Below are positions 26,481-36,529 of a stretch of DNA of 64,000 nucleotides, piece after piece. Where the stretch lies: positions 241,080 through 305,079 of the forward strand of contig NZ_JAHLPW010000004.1 in the NCBI RefSeq assembly GCF_018918075.1. Direction: 5' to 3'. The position numbers and the translations under genes were made by a program. Below the pieces are notes generated by a model. The model worked only from the letters and a program-made list of their open reading frames with translations. It was not told the origin of the DNA and did not search any database. This DNA comes from Virgibacillus sp. MSJ-26. GTDB lineage: Bacteria > Bacillota > Bacilli > Bacillales > Amphibacillaceae. The number at the start of each line of letters is the position of its first letter. Position 1 is the first letter of the stretch.

Positions 26481-28883
26481 TCATAATTTTGTCAAAGGAA
26501 TTCTTGAAATACCTGTTGTTTTTAGAAGATCTCCTAAAGTAATCATTCGTTGCACTTCTCCATCATCGGTCCACAACTGATAATTAATATCATCTAAAGC
26601 CTCTAATTCTTCTTCATAATAAAATATGATTTTTTGATAGTCACTTGGTCGAATAACAATTCGTATATCAGTTCCTTTATACTTAGCTGGAAATATCGTT
26701 TCCGAATATCTCACTTTCATCCATCCCTCAATAGTTGGTGGAAGTATATAATCCGAAATAGTGCTTAAATATTGATATATATTTTGTATACTCCTGTTTA
26801 TCAACCCTTCAACATATCGTTTTAATTCTTCAGATGAAGTCACTACATGCTTTAACTGTTCAATAATATCTTCTCTACTTAGTTCTGAGTTAGAAATAAT
26901 CTCCAATACCTTATCACGATTACTAATAATTTCATCTAATTCTTCATACTTAATATTATTTTCCTCTATTTTTTCGGCAATTTTATATCTTCTTAAATTT
27001 TCTTCTGGAGTGGATAACATCATCCTTTTAGGATATAAATTTCCAAACCACTCTATAGCTTTTTCCTGATTTGATATGAACCAATTGGTTAATTTATTAA
27101 ATATATTTTGAATATGTTCCTTTCTTTCTATTCTATCAATGGTTTCTTTGGAAAGAATTTGTGAAACTCTCTCATCAATTTTCTCGGAACATTTTTCACT
27201 AGTTTTTACTCTTTTAGGATTCTCTTGGAAGTATCTTTCAAAAGCAGTAATTTCTTTTATTAACAATGTAAATAGAATATTCTCTTCTAATAAGACTAAG
27301 ATATTTTTTAATTCCCAATCAATATTATTATCTAAGTAAATCCTCTCAAATTTAACGAACTCATTGTTTTGATTCGGAACAAAAGCTGCTGTAACAACTT
27401 TATCGATACCTGCATCTTGAATCCAAAGGTTATAGAACATATTTAACCATTCTAATATATTTCCATTGGTCAAATAGGAATTTAATTTTTCTATATTAGA
27501 ATCTTTAAAAAAGGTGTCATTTATCCAAGAAAACGGGACATTTGTGCCGAAAACTTTGGCCCAACCTTGATATGTATTTTTGGTAGGTATAGTTACTCCC
27601 TTAAAATTAGATAAAATATCCCAAAAAAGATCTCTATTCTCTTCATCTATAGTTAGTGGTATCCCTATTACTATTTGGTCACTACTATTTTTAAATGCTA
27701 TTCTATTAGAACCTCCTAAATCGTTATGAAGAGGGATTATTGGCTTCTTTTCAATATATTTTTTAATTTCTGTATAACAATATTCTTGAATATTTGACTC
27801 ATTGGACTTATTTAATATACATATGTTAAATTCATTTCTAGTACTTTTATGCTCTAAACAATAACTTATCAACTCTTTAAATAAAGATACTGCTTTTATA
27901 ATTAATTCCATATTAGCTTCATTATTATCTCTTATAGCATTCCTATCTCTTTCAACTTCAAATATTGCTGAATTAACTATGATAGGAAAACTGAATTCCT
28001 CTGTACCAACTAAAGGAAATTCACAAAAGACTTTAGGTATTGAAGAAGAAATGGGCAAGAAATGTATTTCATTATCAATACGTTCAATAGCACAAGCAAT
28101 TGTTACACTATTATCATTTAATATTAGTAATTCTCTATTTCCATTTGGACCTTCAATCTGTACCAGCTTTACTTTTTCATTTATAGAAGAAGTTAATTCT
28201 TTTACTTTTCTATAAACATCCCCATTGCATGTAATAGAATTAATATTATTATTAAAAGCCAACACATAAGGCATGGTCTCATTTAAATCCTTTATACCTT
28301 GTTCTACCGCCTCCATAATTTCCACATCGTCTTCTATTAAGTAAATGAATTTTGTATCATCGTAATGATCTTTAAGTTCGCTTTGACCGTTATTCAAAAT
28401 TCCTAGTTGTTCCAACATAATTTTAGTATTTGTTTTTATATCACTATATTCATTTCCAGTTCTATCAACAGTAAAATCTAGTTTTGTATAATTATGTTCT
28501 TTTTTTACAAATGATCCCTCAATTTGTACTATCTCTGATAATAAATGCGTTGACATAAAGCCCGTCCCAAATTTACCAATCTTTTTTTCTTCTGAACTTT
28601 GTTTAGAAGAGATTTGAGTAATTAAATCTAAAAGATTTTCATATGAAAAAGGTAAACCATTGTGACTAAATATTACTTTATTGTTCGCATAGTCTATTCC
28701 AATGTCTATCTTTTCATTTTTGGGGGTACAATCCGAAGCATTTTGAATCAACTCCCATATCCATCTGCGCCTAATAATCTTTTTTGTTGCTTCTGTGGAT
28801 TCTCTTATTTTTTTCAATTCATCCCAAATGGTATTAGAACTCGCATCTAATACTTTATTCATCAAAATTTCTTCATTGGACAT
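26481..28883 (-). CDS. Hsp90-type GHKL ATPase, large protein of unknown function, candidate defence component
   Basis: 800 residues. The N-terminal about 230 residues are a Bergerat-fold ATPase of the Hsp90/sacsin type: ELIQNASD (44-51, with Asn48 as the N-box Mg ligand), SHNGLPFS (73-80, G1-like, His in place of the usual Asp) and GKFGTGFMS (103-111, ATP lid). The remaining about 570 residues are mostly helical, with no membrane segment and no nuclease motif I can name. The His-for-Asp change in G1 may alter nucleotide binding. AAGAGGTTTAATTATTGTC precedes the ATG. It forms a tight two-gene unit with the AlbA_2-TIR gene in a defence island, which suggests a sensor/chaperone-like ATPase controlling the TIR effector. 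That role is inference. Confidence 0.82.
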   Translation of the reverse strand: MSNEEILMNKVLDASSNTIWDELKKIRESTEATKKIIRRRWIWELIQNASDCTPKNEKIDIGIDYANNKVIFSHNGLPFSYENLLDLITQISSKQSSEEKKIGKFGTGFMSTHLLSEIVQIEGSFVKKEHNYTKLDFTVDRTGNEYSDIKTNTKIMLEQLGILNNGQSELKDHYDDTKFIYLIEDDVEIMEAVEQGIKDLNETMPYVLAFNNNINSITCNGDVYRKVKELTSSINEKVKLVQIEGPNGNRELLILNDNSVTIACAIERIDNEIHFLPISSSIPKVFCEFPLVGTEEFSFPIIVNSAIFEVERDRNAIRDNNEANMELIIKAVSLFKELISYCLEHKSTRNEFNICILNKSNESNIQEYCYTEIKKYIEKKPIIPLHNDLGGSNRIAFKNSSDQIVIGIPLTIDEENRDLFWDILSNFKGVTIPTKNTYQGWAKVFGTNVPFSWINDTFFKDSNIEKLNSYLTNGNILEWLNMFYNLWIQDAGIDKVVTAAFVPNQNNEFVKFERIYLDNNIDWELKNILVLLEENILFTLLIKEITAFERYFQENPKRVKTSEKCSEKIDERVSQILSKETIDRIERKEHIQNIFNKLTNWFISNQEKAIEWFGNLYPKRMMLSTPEENLRRYKIAEKIEENNIKYEELDEIISNRDKVLEIISNSELSREDIIEQLKHVVTSSEELKRYVEGLINRSIQNIYQYLSTISDYILPPTIEGWMKVRYSETIFPAKYKGTDIRIVIRPSDYQKIIFYYEEELEALDDINYQLWTDDGEVQRMITLGDLLKTTGISRIPLTKL

Positions 28884-29006
28884 GACAATAATTAAACCTC
28901 TTTCAGTAATTTTTGATTAATTAAAAGCCTACAAACTAAAGAAAAAGTATCCTAAATACGTTGCACCAACAGGGTTACCTACACCAAAAGTTTTAGTAAC
29001 CAGTAT

Positions 29007-30305
29007 TTAGCTAGTTACTACACTATCCAAATATTGAATCGCAAATGAAATTAATGAAAGGCAACGTTTATAAAAGTAATCATAGTGTCTATTATCCTCA
29101 ATATCTATTTTTGTAGTTTCATGATGCCGGATTCTAAAATTATTACCAATAACAGTAAGTTCACGAAACTCCTTTTCAAAAATCTCTTGATATGGTGCAT
29201 TATTATTGCTCATATCCCTTATAATTCTTTTTATTGATTTCTTCTTATCTAATGTCGGAGAGTAATATGTCTTCAACCTTTCAAAAGCATCCCAGAGTTT
29301 TTCAACGGCAATTTTCAAATTACCCTCGTCATAATATTTTGTGGCTTCCTGAAGTAACTCCTTGAGTCCTACCTCTTCAATTGAAGCTAGTGTTGTTTTC
29401 TTAATATGACTATCAAACGTGCCTATAATCTTGCCGTTATCTAACTTCAATGCAATATCATTGAGCTTCAATATTGTATTAATCTTAGCGTCAAAGTCGT
29501 TGGAACAGCTATGTTTCGCAAAAAGTTCGACTACATCCATCACACAATAAGGTGAACTTTTTAATATAAAATTTTGTAGGTTATTAGTTTCAACGTACTG
29601 ATTTTGGTCATTGTAGCACTTAGGGATATAAAACTGCCGTATATCATTAAATACTTCTTCACTTATTAGGATATTGTAAGAAAATCCTGTTTCATCTGTT
29701 TTCTGATATTTGTCATTATATCTTTCTAAAAGTTGAAAAATCTGATTTCTCACATCACGTTTAATTGATAATGATATTCTTTTCTCTTTTATTGCTTTTA
29801 AATTTCTCTGAGAGTAAGGAATAAATATACTATTTTCTTCTGGCTGAAATATTCTCCACCCAAAGATATCACGGTTAGATATTTTTTCCGCTGGATAAAG
29901 TTCATATCCATCATTTCGCAACACTCTGTTTACCTCATCAAGAAACTCCTTCCAATATCCTTTTTCATACCTAACTACAGGATGAAATATCTCACAAATA
30001 AATTTCAAGTATATTTCATCACTACCGTTTTTTAGTTGGAATCGTTCATCCTCAAATACCCAACAAATTGGATAATCATCATTGTTTACTGTGTGATGCC
30101 ATATATCATCTTCGGCATTTGAAAACCTTAAATCCAAACTTGGCATACTTTTCAAATCATATAATCTTTTGAGAAAGTCAATTTCATCCATTCGGCCAAA
30201 ATAAAGATAAGTAACATTTCTCGTTTCAAATAGGTCCCATATATCAATTCCATTTCTAAATATATCAAGAATATCACGCTTTGTTATCTCAGTAATTCGG
30301 TTCAT
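29007..30305 (-). CDS. AbiJ-like abortive infection protein (AbiJ_NTD4 + HEPN-type C-terminus)
   Basis: 432 residues. The N-terminal part resembles the AbiJ N-terminal domain 4 family: ITKRDILDIFRNG, FGRMDEIDFLKRLYDL, AEDDIWHHTVNNDD and a conserved FHPVVR. The C-terminal about 130 residues (from 305) match the AbiJ/HEPN-type helical domain ending with NNFRIRHHETTK (389-400), whose R-x-H-H could be the HEPN RNase motif. Such proteins are thought to cut RNA on phage infection and cause abortive infection. It lies between hsdR and the GHKL ATPase gene on the same strand, with its own upstream gap of 237 bases. Confidence 0.82.
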   Translation of the reverse strand: MNRITEITKRDILDIFRNGIDIWDLFETRNVTYLYFGRMDEIDFLKRLYDLKSMPSLDLRFSNAEDDIWHHTVNNDDYPICWVFEDERFQLKNGSDEIYLKFICEIFHPVVRYEKGYWKEFLDEVNRVLRNDGYELYPAEKISNRDIFGWRIFQPEENSIFIPYSQRNLKAIKEKRISLSIKRDVRNQIFQLLERYNDKYQKTDETGFSYNILISEEVFNDIRQFYIPKCYNDQNQYVETNNLQNFILKSSPYCVMDVVELFAKHSCSNDFDAKINTILKLNDIALKLDNGKIIGTFDSHIKKTTLASIEEVGLKELLQEATKYYDEGNLKIAVEKLWDAFERLKTYYSPTLDKKKSIKRIIRDMSNNNAPYQEIFEKEFRELTVIGNNFRIRHHETTKIDIEDNRHYDYFYKRCLSLISFAIQYLDSVVTS

Positions 30306-30542
30306 GATCTAAAGCCACTCCCCTTATCTTTAACTTTGTATTTGAGAGTTATCTGTTCATAGAATATAGGAACAGTAACTCAGGGATATAAAACTGTCAG
30401 CCATATAAAAAAGTTACTCCACCTAACTTCTTTAAAATGACTGACATTCGATGTTCCTAATATTTACATAAACACTATCTCGTGGAATATCCTAACCCCT
30501 AACCCTTTACTTCAATTATGTTTCACCTTAAAGTTTGCTTAG

Positions 30543-33500
30543 TTACAAATTCATCTTTAAATTTTCAGCCTGTTCTAATACTTCTTTATAGGCGGTATCC
30601 AATGAAACAGGAGGATACCCATTATTAGCTAACAATAGAATTAAATCTACTTGTAGTTGGGCTTTTATATCTAATCTAGTATTCCAATCTGTATATTGAG
30701 ATTTATCTTCTACTATTTTTTTAACCTCTCTTGAAAGTTGGATTAACTTTTCTTCAGGATACTCAAATTCAAATGTATCACGGACATACTTTAAGACATC
30801 ATAAAACGCCTTTTCTTCATAGTCAATTCCTAGCTTTTCAAATGAATTCTTTTCCTCTTTCAATTGTTGCATTAGGTCTGAAAGCTGCTCTGCCACTTCG
30901 TCAAGGACTTCAGATGCAAAGGCTTCTTCCTTACGCCTATCATTGTATGTGGCAACTAGTCTTCTTAATCTTTCTTCAAATTCTACCCCTTTTATCCTAT
31001 TAACCTTTTTGAAGTTCTCTATTGATTGCCTTAATAACTGTTGTAGAATCTTAATTTTAGTATTTGGCTTTATAATTGCGTTAATTCTTGCTAGGTATTC
31101 ATCACTAAAAATATCGATTTCGCTATTCTTAGTTTTGGTATCCTTTCCAATTTCGTAAATTTGTTCTACCCCTTCTGAAGTAATAGCTGCCTCAAGTAAT
31201 TCCCTTACCTTAGCATTCATTTGCTGTAAATCAGGTGCGACTCCTTTTGTTAATTTGAATAAAACAGATCGAACCGCAGTATAAAAGGAAATATTATCCC
31301 TATCTTCATTGCTAAATTTATCTGATGTACTACATAAATTAAACGCACTTTTTAACCTTTTGACTGAATACATAAATCTATTTTCTAACTCCTCGGTGAC
31401 TTGTATAAATTCAACTGCATCTTTTAATACCTGCAATTGATCAAGAGAATCCCCAAAGAAATATTTATTTTTATTAAATCGATAAAAGATCTTATCTAGT
31501 ACTTCTAATTCATCTCGAACAATTTTAATTGCCTGTGATATATCTGGTAATTCCTCAGTTTGGTAGTTGGTATATTGTTGCATTGCTTCATTTAAACTCT
31601 TCTTTATTCCAATATAATCAACAATTAATCCGCGTTCTTTTCCTTTATAAACTCGGTTAACACGTGATATCGTTTGAATTAAGGTGTGCTTCTGAATTGG
31701 TTTATCTATATAAATCGTATCAAGTGACGGGACATCAAAGCCTGTCAACCACATATCCACGACAATAGCAATTTTAAAATTTGAATTTACTTTCTTAAAC
31801 TCCTGAGCCAAATCACTTCTATACTTTGAATCTCCAAGCATATCATAAAGCTCTTTTTCATCATCTTTATCCCTTGTCATTACTAGTTTCACTTTTTCAA
31901 TCGCTTTGGTTTCTGTATTGGAATCACCAAGCTTTTTTACAATAAACCATTCAGGGCGGATTTCTTTTAATATTTGATAAAATAAGTACGCAGTTTCCCT
32001 ACTAGAAGATACAAACATTGCTTTTCCTTCAACTGTTGCCCCTTCTTCTACACGATTTTCGTAATGTCTGACAAAATCATCTGCAACTGCCCTTATCCTA
32101 TCTGGATCAGAAAGTATAACTTGAAGAGTAGCAACAGTTTTTTTACTTTCCTCAATTTGATACTCGTTTGCCCCTTGTTTTTCGGCTATAATATAATAAT
32201 CCTCAATCCTTTGTAAGCTACTTTCATCAAGGTTTACCTTTGCAGCACGCCCCTCATATATAAGATCTACTGTAATACCATCACGAACTGACTCTTTCAT
32301 CGTATATGAATCTATTACGGGGCCAAAAACATTTATTGTGGCATCGACAGGAGTTCCGGTAAACCCAACAAACGTTGCATTTGGAAATCCATTATGCAAA
32401 TACCTTGCAAATCCATAACTTTGTTTTACTCCATCATTAGTAATTTTAGTTTTCTTATCAAGATTTGTTTGAGTTCGATGAGCCTCGTCTGAAATACAGA
32501 TAATATTAGTCCGTTCCGAAAGTAAGTTAGTATCTTCAGAGAACTTTTGAATTGTTGTTAGATAGACACCTCCACTTTGGCGCCCAGTTAATTCTTCGCG
32601 TAAATGCTGCCTTGATTTCACACTTAAAATAGTATCATCACTGATAAACTTCTTTGATTCTGCAAACATTTCACCCATCTGATTGTCTAAGTCTGATCTA
32701 TCTGTGATAATCAAAATAGTCGGGTTCCGCATAAAACTATCCTGCATCATTAGTCTAGTTAAAAATAACATTGTATAACTTTTACCAGATCCAGTAGCCC
32801 CAAAATAAGTACCACCTTTTCCGTCACCATCAGGTTTCATATGGCTTTTAATATTTTTAAATAATTTACTTGCTGCGAAAAATTGTGGATAACGAACAAC
32901 TATTTTATTTTCCTTTTGAGAGTCATCCGGGAAATATATGAAATCTTTTATAACTGCCAACAATCGACTCTTATCAAATAACCCTTCAATCATTGTAAAT
33001 AAGGAATCCAAACCATCTACCTCTTTAGAATCCTCGTCAATTCTCCTCCATGCATAAAAATATTCTAGTGGGGAAAAAATTGAACCATACTTATTGTTTA
33101 CACCATCACTAATGACTGTAAACGCGTTGTATTTTAATAGTTCTGGAATCCCTCTTCGATAACGGATAGTAATTTGATTGTAAGCATCTGTAATCGTTGT
33201 GTCTTCTTTTATTGCAGACTTAAATTCCCAAACAACAAGAGGTAGACCATTAATGAAAATTAAAACATCTGGACGCCTTGTTTCTTCGGAACCTTTAATT
33301 GTAAATTGGTTAATAACACGCCACTTATTATTATCAGGATTTTCAAAGTCAATTAGTGAAACCACAAAGTCTTTATCTTCTTGGTTTTCTCTATTTAAAA
33401 TAAATCCATCAGAAATTTTTGTCATTACTTCGCGGTTTGCGTCATATAAAGGGTAGGGAGAAAGGTTAGTTAAAGATGACACAATACGATTAATTTCTAA

Positions 33501-33674
33501 ATCAGTAATACCAACCTGTTGATACTGTTGAGCTAAAAAGTCTTTTAAGTCTTGTTCCAAAAGAACTGTTTTATAATTCCTAGCAATAGTTGATCCAAGT
33601 GAATAATCATAACCTTGCTTTTCTAATAGCTTAATAATAGAATCTTCTAATCGTGCTTCATCAAAACTTGCCAT
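30543..33674 (-). CDS. hsdR: type I restriction enzyme R subunit (HsdR)
   Basis: 1043 residues. The N-terminal PD-(D/E)XK nuclease is seen as RPDVLIF...VVWEFKS (Asp136, Glu150, Lys152). The SF2 motor has Walker A GATGSGKS (292-299) and DEAH (396-399), followed by SRVNRVYKGK (motif VI), and a C-terminal helical M/S-binding region. It translocates DNA and cuts unmodified DNA at a distance. It lies 11 bases after hsdS, so hsdM-hsdS-hsdR form one operon. GGAGGGGTTGAA precedes the ATG. It appears intact. Confidence 0.97.
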   Translation of the reverse strand: MASFDEARLEDSIIKLLEKQGYDYSLGSTIARNYKTVLLEQDLKDFLAQQYQQVGITDLEINRIVSSLTNLSPYPLYDANREVMTKISDGFILNRENQEDKDFVVSLIDFENPDNNKWRVINQFTIKGSEETRRPDVLIFINGLPLVVWEFKSAIKEDTTITDAYNQITIRYRRGIPELLKYNAFTVISDGVNNKYGSIFSPLEYFYAWRRIDEDSKEVDGLDSLFTMIEGLFDKSRLLAVIKDFIYFPDDSQKENKIVVRYPQFFAASKLFKNIKSHMKPDGDGKGGTYFGATGSGKSYTMLFLTRLMMQDSFMRNPTILIITDRSDLDNQMGEMFAESKKFISDDTILSVKSRQHLREELTGRQSGGVYLTTIQKFSEDTNLLSERTNIICISDEAHRTQTNLDKKTKITNDGVKQSYGFARYLHNGFPNATFVGFTGTPVDATINVFGPVIDSYTMKESVRDGITVDLIYEGRAAKVNLDESSLQRIEDYYIIAEKQGANEYQIEESKKTVATLQVILSDPDRIRAVADDFVRHYENRVEEGATVEGKAMFVSSSRETAYLFYQILKEIRPEWFIVKKLGDSNTETKAIEKVKLVMTRDKDDEKELYDMLGDSKYRSDLAQEFKKVNSNFKIAIVVDMWLTGFDVPSLDTIYIDKPIQKHTLIQTISRVNRVYKGKERGLIVDYIGIKKSLNEAMQQYTNYQTEELPDISQAIKIVRDELEVLDKIFYRFNKNKYFFGDSLDQLQVLKDAVEFIQVTEELENRFMYSVKRLKSAFNLCSTSDKFSNEDRDNISFYTAVRSVLFKLTKGVAPDLQQMNAKVRELLEAAITSEGVEQIYEIGKDTKTKNSEIDIFSDEYLARINAIIKPNTKIKILQQLLRQSIENFKKVNRIKGVEFEERLRRLVATYNDRRKEEAFASEVLDEVAEQLSDLMQQLKEEKNSFEKLGIDYEEKAFYDVLKYVRDTFEFEYPEEKLIQLSREVKKIVEDKSQYTDWNTRLDIKAQLQVDLILLLANNGYPPVSLDTAYKEVLEQAENLKMNL

Positions 33675-33685
33675 TTCAACCCCTC

Positions 33686-34831
33686 CTATACATTTACTTC
33701 ATTCATTTCTTCTACAACCCCCCTTATTAATATGGGAGCCAAACCTTTTACTTGCCTTTCATACTTTTCTATGAGTTCCATCCTGCGATGCAATACGAGG
33801 TGAATTTTAACAATAGCTCTCTGCTCCTCAATCGTAGGAAGCGGTACTTTAACGTCGCACATATCTTCCCAGCTAAACACCTCTCTAGCACTTCCAATTG
33901 AATGATAACGAGCATAACGATCAAATTCAGAACGATTGAACCACAGGTATAAAAACTCAGGCATTATTTTACTCTGATCCTTAATCTTAAATACCGTATA
34001 GATACTAGAAATTAAACATGGAGAATCATTGTTCAATGCCAGTGCAATTTTATCCCCTCTTCTTGATGTATCAGGGACATAAGCAAATTCCCCTTTTAGC
34101 ATAACTCGATAACTATCAAGTTTTACCCCATTTAAATTTGCATTTGTTGGTATTAAAACTTTTGAGGTAGATATACCTCTTACATCGTACTTATCAAGCA
34201 TCTTATCCAAGTGTTTGTTTCTTAAATCACTTTGTTCAATAAACTGACCAATCTTCACATGAGGTCTTTTAACCTTAATATCATCAATAAAGGACTTTGT
34301 AATCTTATTTAAATCATCTAAACCATTTTTCAAGTATTCTACATTCTGATTTATTGAATTATATAATTTGACTACCACCTCTTGTTTATCAATAGGTGGT
34401 ATCGGAATTTCGATTTCACAAAATCGCTCCCAATCCAAACTTGCACGAACACTACCATCACTGATAAACCAACCGTATCTATCCATTTCCGAACGTAAAA
34501 AATTCATCATTAGATATTCTGGTAACAGAACTTCTCTATCCTTCACAGCAAATGTTAAATATGCAGGTGAGATTATTGCTGGCTCTTCATTTTGATATAG
34601 GACAACCCGAACAGCTTTATCCCGCCCTACTTGCATTGGAGAAAATGCAAACATTCCCTTTTCAACTACTTTGTACTTTGACAAATCTGTACCAGAAACA
34701 TTTGCTACAGAAGGAATAAAAGTTTTATCAATTCTTATCCCCATTAAATCTTTTGCGGTATACTCATTTCGAATATTCCTTTTATCAACTAACTCAATGT
34801 AATCACCTATTTTTTTATATTCTAATTTCAT
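33686..34831 (-). CDS. hsdS: type I restriction enzyme S subunit (HsdS)
   Basis: 381 residues with two target-recognition domains of similar design (about 1-155 and 205-345), each followed by a coiled-coil spacer starting IPIPPIDKQE and VPLPTIEEQR. It sets the DNA sequence recognised by the M2S and R2M2S complexes. Its start overlaps the end of hsdM by 17 bases. The recognition site cannot be read from sequence. Confidence 0.95.
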   Translation of the reverse strand: MKLEYKKIGDYIELVDKRNIRNEYTAKDLMGIRIDKTFIPSVANVSGTDLSKYKVVEKGMFAFSPMQVGRDKAVRVVLYQNEEPAIISPAYLTFAVKDREVLLPEYLMMNFLRSEMDRYGWFISDGSVRASLDWERFCEIEIPIPPIDKQEVVVKLYNSINQNVEYLKNGLDDLNKITKSFIDDIKVKRPHVKIGQFIEQSDLRNKHLDKMLDKYDVRGISTSKVLIPTNANLNGVKLDSYRVMLKGEFAYVPDTSRRGDKIALALNNDSPCLISSIYTVFKIKDQSKIMPEFLYLWFNRSEFDRYARYHSIGSAREVFSWEDMCDVKVPLPTIEEQRAIVKIHLVLHRRMELIEKYERQVKGLAPILIRGVVEEMNEVNV

Positions 34832-36377
34832 AACCTAACCCCTTAAATGCATCCAAAATATCTTGCTGAGATTTTTTCTCTTCACCTAACAGATCGGCAA
34901 ATTCTTTCTGGATTCTTTCCATCTCTTCTTGATAATTTAATCCTAAATCACGATCCACAAATTCAATGTATTTACTTGGGGCTAAAGAGTAATCATGGGC
35001 TATAATTTCATTTTTATTTGCTGAGTAACATAATTCAGGAATATCCTGATATTCAGTCCCCTTTTTCCAATTATGATAAATATTTGTGGCCCTATTAATT
35101 TCTTCATTAGTTAATTCTATAAATTTCTTCTCGTATTCAACACCCCACGTTCTTAAATCCATAAAAAGAACTTCATCTTTATGGTCACGAATTACCACTT
35201 CATTACCATTAATCAATGAATTTTGAGAACCTTTGTTTTTATTTATTATCCAAAGAGTAACACTTATATCTGTGCTATAAAACATATCTCTTGGCAAGAC
35301 TACAATAGCTTCTACTAAATTGTTTTCTATTAAGTTTTTCCGAATTTTATATTCTACACCACTCGCATTTAGCGCACCATTAGCTAGTAAGAAGCCTGCT
35401 ATACCATTAGTTGATAATTTTGAAACAATATTTAATATCCAAGCATAATTAGCATTACTTACTGGTGGAACATCGTAACCTTGCCAACGTTCATCTTTTA
35501 AAAGCTCCTTCTCTCCACGCCATGACTTTAAGTTAAATGGTGGGTTTGCCATTATATAGTCTGCTTTTAAATCTTTATGAAGGTCTTTTGCGAACGTATC
35601 TGCAGGCTCATCTCCAAGATTTGCTCCGATACCACGTAAAGCAAGGTTCATTTTTGCTAATTTAAAAGTTTCCCTGTTTTGTTCCTGTCCATAAATCGAT
35701 ACGTTCTTTTTATTTCCATTATGGCTTTCAATAAACTTCATTGATTGAACAAACATCCCACCAGATCCACAGCAAGGATCATAAACAATTCCTGAATATG
35801 GATCAATCATATTTGCAATTAGATTCACTATACTTTTAGGCGTATAGAATTCCCCTTTTTTTCCTCCATCAATTGAAAACTTTTGTAAGAAATACTCATA
35901 AACGCGACCAATCAAATCAATTTCTGGATTCTTTTGAGTATCAATTTTATTTATTGCATCAAGTAAAGATGATAATTTTGACCTTTCTATACCTAAGTTG
36001 GAATAGAAATTATTATCTGGTAGTGCGCCCTTTAAAGATTCATTGGTACTTTCAATATCACTCAATGCTTTATCAATTTTAATAGCTATATCGTTTTGTT
36101 TTGCATTTGCAATAATATAACTCCAACGAGATTCTTCAGGGAGATAAAAAACATTATCCTGTGTGTAAAAGGCTGGAATATCAACGAATGCTTCTTGCCC
36201 TTTGTCTACTAATTCTTGTCGTTGTTTCTCAAACTTATCACTAATAAATTTTAAAAAGATTAAACCTAAAACAACGTTTTTATAATACGCAGCATCAACT
36301 GTACCACGTAACTTAACTGCTGTATCCCATAATTGCGCCTCTATTGACTTTTCTTCTTTAATCTTTTTTGCAGCCAT
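34815..36377 (-). CDS. hsdM: type I restriction enzyme M subunit (HsdM)
   Basis: 520-residue N6-adenine methyltransferase subunit. It has the N-terminal HsdM_N helical domain, SAM-binding motif I VYDPCCGSGG (198-207) and catalytic motif IV ANPPFN (277-282), plus the GEFYTPKSIV conserved loop before motif I. It methylates the host at the HsdS-chosen site. GGGGAGATTATT precedes the ATG. First gene of hsdMSR, 152 bases after the HsdM-HsdS fusion gene. Confidence 0.97.
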   Translation of the reverse strand: MAAKKIKEEKSIEAQLWDTAVKLRGTVDAAYYKNVVLGLIFLKFISDKFEKQRQELVDKGQEAFVDIPAFYTQDNVFYLPEESRWSYIIANAKQNDIAIKIDKALSDIESTNESLKGALPDNNFYSNLGIERSKLSSLLDAINKIDTQKNPEIDLIGRVYEYFLQKFSIDGGKKGEFYTPKSIVNLIANMIDPYSGIVYDPCCGSGGMFVQSMKFIESHNGNKKNVSIYGQEQNRETFKLAKMNLALRGIGANLGDEPADTFAKDLHKDLKADYIMANPPFNLKSWRGEKELLKDERWQGYDVPPVSNANYAWILNIVSKLSTNGIAGFLLANGALNASGVEYKIRKNLIENNLVEAIVVLPRDMFYSTDISVTLWIINKNKGSQNSLINGNEVVIRDHKDEVLFMDLRTWGVEYEKKFIELTNEEINRATNIYHNWKKGTEYQDIPELCYSANKNEIIAHDYSLAPSKYIEFVDRDLGLNYQEEMERIQKEFADLLGEEKKSQQDILDAFKGLGYEIRI

Positions 36378-36529
36378 AATAATCTCCCCATCTTTAAATA
36401 GAATTTATAACTTTTTTCATAAATATATAATAAATTTTCGCCTAAGCTCTAGAACATCATAACTTACAAGAAGGTAAATTGTTGGGAGTCAGCCCATAAA
36501 ATATTGTAAATGAGCTGACTTGCCCTCCA

